Shown: one piece after another, positions 61,233 to 64,000 of the stretch
Position numbering within the stretch: the first letter of the stretch is position 1
How the letters are laid out: each line of letters begins with the position of its first letter
Source of the DNA: Lysobacterales bacterium
Lineage (GTDB): Bacteria > Pseudomonadota > Gammaproteobacteria > Xanthomonadales > Xanthomonadaceae
Direction of reading: 5' to 3'
Assembly: GCA_016718605.1 (NCBI GenBank)
Contig: JADKCY010000003.1
Span: 1,240,001-1,304,000 of the forward strand
Length of the DNA: 64,000 bases
Made by a program: the position numbers and the translations under genes
The notes under the pieces: generated by a model
What the model was told of the DNA's origin: nothing
Database searches by the model: none
Seen by the model: only the letters and a program-made list of their open reading frames with translations

Positions 61233-61857
61233 TATCCGTTCCTGCGATGCAGAAATACTTCTCCGTCTTCGGATCGCTCAATTGAAAGAGAGCGACAGCA
61301 AAAGACGCCGCATGCTGATGGGCCACCACAGCGAGAACCCTTGAAGGGTTGCCATTTTTGCCACCAGAACAGTCATATTTGCTATTGCGATGGAGCGTTT
61401 CACCATGTCCGTACGAACCAAGAGGTGCGGAAAGTACACGCTGAATTCTGGACAAAAATACTCTGGGCCTGAATCGTTTCCTGGGGAGGTCCGAGCAGAT
61501 CCGCATGCTTGATTTCGATCGAAATATCACTGCAAGGCATCCTCAATCTGGAACCAAGCCTCAAGGCGATCCTGACTACACCCGCAGGATCGATAGTCCG
61601 CGAACCTCAACAGTGTGCTCCAGCCGCTCCGACCCCTTGCTACAACCAAGGAAATTGGTGTGCTCATGCTGAACTTGATCACACCAATGCACCTGGCCAG
61701 CCAACGAGACTGAATCGTGCTTGGTGCGTCTGGCATTTTCGATGACCTATGTCAGGTGAGGATGCAAAAGGTGAGCTGATTGGCGCGATCCTTCCGTAAG
61801 CTCGCAACGACGGGCACAGGTTTCTAGAACTTTCCGGCAAGGATTCCCCAGGCAGGA
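61233..61857. other. Upstream region of ubiDUV with no supported gene
   Basis: A TTGAT-TTCG-ATCGA sequence at 61509-61522 matches the FNR box at nine of ten positions but is about 290 bases from ubiD, too far for a simple activator site unless the leader is long. A second dyad, TGAC-CTAT-GTCA, lies near 61745. Short open frames show no motif. Confidence 0.35.
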
Positions 61858-62080
61858 GCTTCAGATGCGCGAGTCGAAAGTTAACGGAGACGCAGATCGT
61901 CTCGATCCTGTAGCATGCCGATGCCGGTCCGTCGGTCCAGGATCTTTGCAGGCAGGCCGGTATCAGCGTGGCAACGTACTACCAGTGAAAGTCGAACTTC
62001 GGTGGCATGGAAGCCTCGGAGCTCAATGGCGAGCGAGAGTTCGAGGAGGAAGAAAGACGCCTCAAGCGCCTGTTCGATCG
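61858..62080 (+). mobile_element. Remnant IS3-family orfA interrupted by a second IS3
   Basis: The plus-strand frame reads SRKLTETQIVSIL-stop-HADAGPSVQDLCRQAG, then ISVATYYQ-stop-KSNFGGMEASEL and EEEERRLKRLFDR. It is a typical IS3 OrfA with two in-frame stops. It breaks off exactly at the left inverted repeat of the next element, so that element may have landed in it. Confidence 0.65.
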
Positions 62081-62084
62081 GGTT

Positions 62085-62945
62085 CTACCCCGAAACCACG
62101 GACGGTTGTGAAAGGGTGGAAAACTTCAAATCCTGTCTGGCCGTTCTTCGCCGCATTCGGCGGTTGTGGCTCCGCTCGATATATTCGAACACATCCGCTC
62201 TTGCCGCATCGAGTGTCGGGTACGTTGTGCGATAGACACGCTCGCGCTTGAGCAAGCCGAAGAACCCTTCACAGGCCGCATTGTCGCCGCAGTGGCCGAC
62301 CGCGCTCATCGAGCACACCAGTTCGTTGGCCGCCAGGTAACGCTGGTAGTCGCCGCTCCGGAACTGGCTGCCGCGATCGTAATGCAGGATCACCGGGTCG
62401 CTGCCCTGCCGCTGCCAGACCGCCATCTGCACGGCCCGGATCACCATCTGCCGATCCTGCCGGTGGTGCATCGACCAGCCCACGACCCGCTGGTCGAACA
62501 GGTCAAGCACGACGCACAGATACAGTTTGCCTTCGCCGGTCTTGATCTCGGTGATGTCGGTTACCGATTTGGTTTGCGGCTCCAATGCGGTGAAGTCCCG
62601 CTCCAGCAGGTTGCGAACGCCCGGAGGCGTCAGCGCCGGTCGGCCGCGTTGACCACGGCGCATGGGGCGCGGCCACCCCTGCAGGCCATGGGCCGCCATC
62701 CGTCGTGCCACCCGGTTCAGACTGGTGCGCGCGCCTTCTTCGACCAGATCTTCGTGCATGCGACCGGCACCCAGGGTGCCCCGACTGTCCTCGTGCAGCT
62801 CGCGAATCCGCCCGAGAAGACACTGGTTGTCACACGCCCGGACAGACGGCAACCGCTTGCGCCAGTCGTAGTAGCCGCTGGCCGACACCTTCAGGCAGCG
62901 ACACATCAACCGAATCGGAAATTCATCGCGGCAACGTTCGATCAC
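62085..62945 (-). CDS. IS3-family transposase OrfB (integrase catalytic domain)
   Basis: A 286-residue reading frame with the DDE catalytic set: Asp in KSVTDITEIK, Asp in VILHYDRGSQFRS and Glu in CGDNAACEGFFGLLKRERVY. The N-terminal HTH_21 region is VSASGYYDWRKR and GAGRMHEDLVEEG. It overlaps the right inverted repeat at its stop. Functional expression would need a -1 frameshift from orfA, as in the family. Confidence 0.88.
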   Translation of the reverse strand: MIERCRDEFPIRLMCRCLKVSASGYYDWRKRLPSVRACDNQCLLGRIRELHEDSRGTLGAGRMHEDLVEEGARTSLNRVARRMAAHGLQGWPRPMRRGQRGRPALTPPGVRNLLERDFTALEPQTKSVTDITEIKTGEGKLYLCVVLDLFDQRVVGWSMHHRQDRQMVIRAVQMAVWQRQGSDPVILHYDRGSQFRSGDYQRYLAANELVCSMSAVGHCGDNAACEGFFGLLKRERVYRTTYPTLDAARADVFEYIERSHNRRMRRRTARQDLKFSTLSQPSVVSG

Positions 62946-62953
62946 CTGATACC

Positions 62954-63247
62954 TCAGGATGACCCCTTGGCAAAGAACGTCGCCGCTTCTCGCAAAAAAT
63001 CCCGCTCCTTCTTCACCCGAGTCAGTTCGCGCTTGAGCTGCGCCAGCTCCTCGTCACGCGGCGTCCCGCTGCCGCCGAAGACCACCTTGCCGGGGCTTTG
63101 CGCTTCCCGCTTCCAGCGGGTCAGCAGGTTCTCCCGAATCCCCAACTCCCGCGCCACTTGAGCGCAACTGACGCCTGACTGCTTGGTCTGCTCAACGGCA
63201 CCGTGCTTGAACTCCGCACTGAACTTCCTTCGCTTCGACATAAACAC
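62954..63247 (-). CDS. IS3-family transposase OrfA
   Basis: A 97-residue protein: SKRRKFSAEFKHGAVEQTKQ, a helix-turn-helix (CAQVARELGIRENLLTRWKRE), and a leucine-zipper-like tail (EELAQLKRELTRVKKERDFLREAATFF). It lies just upstream of orfB in the frame expected for a programmed -1 shift near its 3' end. Confidence 0.88.
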   Translation of the reverse strand: MFMSKRRKFSAEFKHGAVEQTKQSGVSCAQVARELGIRENLLTRWKREAQSPGKVVFGGSGTPRDEELAQLKRELTRVKKERDFLREAATFFAKGSS

Positions 63248-63302
63248 TCCTTATGGCCTCGATCGGCCTTCTCGTCAGTGTCCGTGATATCGGGGTAGAA
63301 CC

Positions 63303-63749
63303 GACTCGCAAGCCACCTCGCTTCCGCAGCGTGACTGCTCATTGAGCCAGATGATCCCTCGTCGAAACCACACCGGATTCATCGCCATCGCTGCGCCCTC
63401 GCTTTCTGGAGAGCTCGGCTTCGGCCGCGTCCGTCTCAGGAAGCGAGACCTAGCTGACGGATCGCGCCGGCAGGGAAGCACGTTGCAATGCATCATTACG
63501 CACCTGCCTGACGTAGGTCAAAGACGCCCTCAAGACATCAGCGTAGATTTGACTGCGACTAGTCTTCGAAGAGTCGCACTTCAAACAAGTCGTTGATCGC
63601 AACTGAGATATCGGCGAGACGCTCGTTCAATCCAATTCGCAACGATCACATTTTCGCATCGGAAATTGACATGAGAATAACTTTGAGAATGGGCATCGCT
63701 GAAGTCACTTTGGAACTCATGAAGGCGTAGAGTCATCACGGAGCAAATT
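63303..63749. other. Intergenic region with a possible FNR-type box
   Basis: CTGAC-GTAG-GTCAA at 63508-63521 has a symmetric TGAC-N4-GTCA core, but is about 230 bases before the next gene. No convincing gene is seen; a plus-strand frame 63342-63596 has no motif. Confidence 0.35.
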
Positions 63750-63968
63750 ATGAAGAATTCGTCGTTGGAGAAAGAGCACTATATTTTGGATCTTGTGATC
63801 AATACTGAAACTCTGCTGCGGCGACTGTCAGAAATTGATCCATACACCTCTTTTTCAGTTGCGCTTGGTTTGATCGAGACAGAGCACAATAGACTCCGCG
63901 ATCAGCTTCGTTCCGACTCGACGCAAGCGACAGTCGTCGCTGTACGTGGCGCACCACTGTTTGACTAG
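63750..63968 (+). CDS. Small helical protein of unknown function
   Basis: A 72-residue protein with ATG 63750 supported by GGAG seven bases upstream. Acidic and helical (LEKEHYILDLVINTETLLRRLSEID, ALGLIETEHNRLRDQL). The AT-rich codon use differs from the 5-45 kb genes and resembles the 52-62 kb island. No recognised family; the window ends just after it. Confidence 0.45.
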   Translation: MKNSSLEKEHYILDLVINTETLLRRLSEIDPYTSFSVALGLIETEHNRLRDQLRSDSTQATVVAVRGAPLFD

Positions 63969-64000
63969 CAGGCTTTTGAGAAGGCGCCCAATCCTGTCCC

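Larger units (their letters stand above)
62081..63302 (-). mobile_element. Apparently intact IS3-family insertion sequence
   Basis: Terminal inverted repeats: GGTTCTACCCCGAAACCACG from 62081 and its complement near 63280-63302, 20 of 23 bases matching. It contains orfA and orfB in a -1 arrangement. No clear target duplication was found beside the ends. Confidence 0.75.

Noticed and set aside
61216..61530. Minus-strand frame upstream of ubiD with the segment SFAVALFQLSDPKTEKYFC
   Set aside because: It overlaps the ubiD start, lacks a ribosome site and matches no family I recognise; probably leader DNA.
62085..63247. Treating the two IS3 frames as frameshifted pseudogenes
   Set aside because: The -1 relation between orfA and orfB is the normal programmed arrangement in this family.
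1..64000. CRISPR arrays, tRNA or rRNA genes, and replication origins
   Set aside because: No regularly spaced repeats, cloverleaf sequences, conserved rRNA segments or DnaA-box clusters were noticed on reading either strand.

Overview
The window looks like a chromosomal segment of a GC-rich, nitrate-respiring proteobacterium, most likely a gammaproteobacterium (Lysobacterales/Xanthomonadales-like is my best guess, moderate to low confidence). The basis is the gene content: narKGHJI, molybdenum cofactor (Moco) synthesis, oxygen-independent ubiquinone synthesis (ubiD, ubiU, ubiV, ubiT), an FNR-type regulator and many TTGAY-N4-RTCAA boxes. No rRNA, tRNA or CRISPR array was seen.

Layout. 0-4.4 kb: edge of a decaying mobile region (tyrosine recombinase, an HD/TraI-like gene with an in-frame stop, two orphan HigA-type antitoxins, a truncated ATPase, an IS21 remnant). 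4.5-6.1 kb: small genes, including a DUF2249 protein and an 80-residue protein ending in a CCGGC tail, with an FNR-type box upstream. 6.3-16.9 kb: nar island on the minus strand (narK, narG, narH, narJ, narI, a PpiC-type isomerase, second narK). 17.0-23.8 kb: Moco operon on the minus strand (moaA, moaC-mog fusion, moeA, moaD, moaE, mobA, small gene), ending in heavily decayed modABC. 24.2-27.6 kb: graveyard with a dead hemN, a TPP-decarboxylase fragment and an ISL3 remnant. 27.6-32.4 kb: sulfur/persulfide operon (ArsR-rhodanese, DsrE, metallo-hydrolase, MFS, cysteine desulfurase, methyltransferase). 32.6-36.6 kb: a PAS-NIT chemoreceptor divergent from a TDT-family transporter. 36.7-42.8 kb: TonB receptor, substrate-binding protein, permease, ATPase and NnrS operon. 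43.2-51.7 kb: HAD phosphatase, GGDEF-EAL protein, and a TetR-regulated HlyD/ABC exporter operon. 51.7-63.3 kb: a visibly less GC-rich island bounded by IS3-family sequences. It carries an FNR-type gene broken by a frameshift, a HemN-like protein without radical-SAM ligands, a second CCGGC microprotein, and a translationally coupled DUF2249 / membrane protein / DGC / chorismate-mutase-UbiT operon that converges on ubiD-ubiU-ubiV.

How it works together. Nitrate is taken up by NarK and reduced by NarGHI, whose bis-MGD cofactor comes from the moa/moe/mob operon. Electrons come from ubiquinol, which without oxygen must be made by UbiUVT. FNR-type boxes precede nearly every one of these units, so the window reads as an anaerobic respiration regulon. 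Three parts look broken: the molybdate importer, one hemN and the FNR gene itself.

The strongest candidates for new biology are the fusion of a chorismate-mutase-type domain with all expected active-site residues to UbiT, the paired DUF2249 + CCGGC-tail microprotein modules, and the HemN-derived pseudoenzyme.
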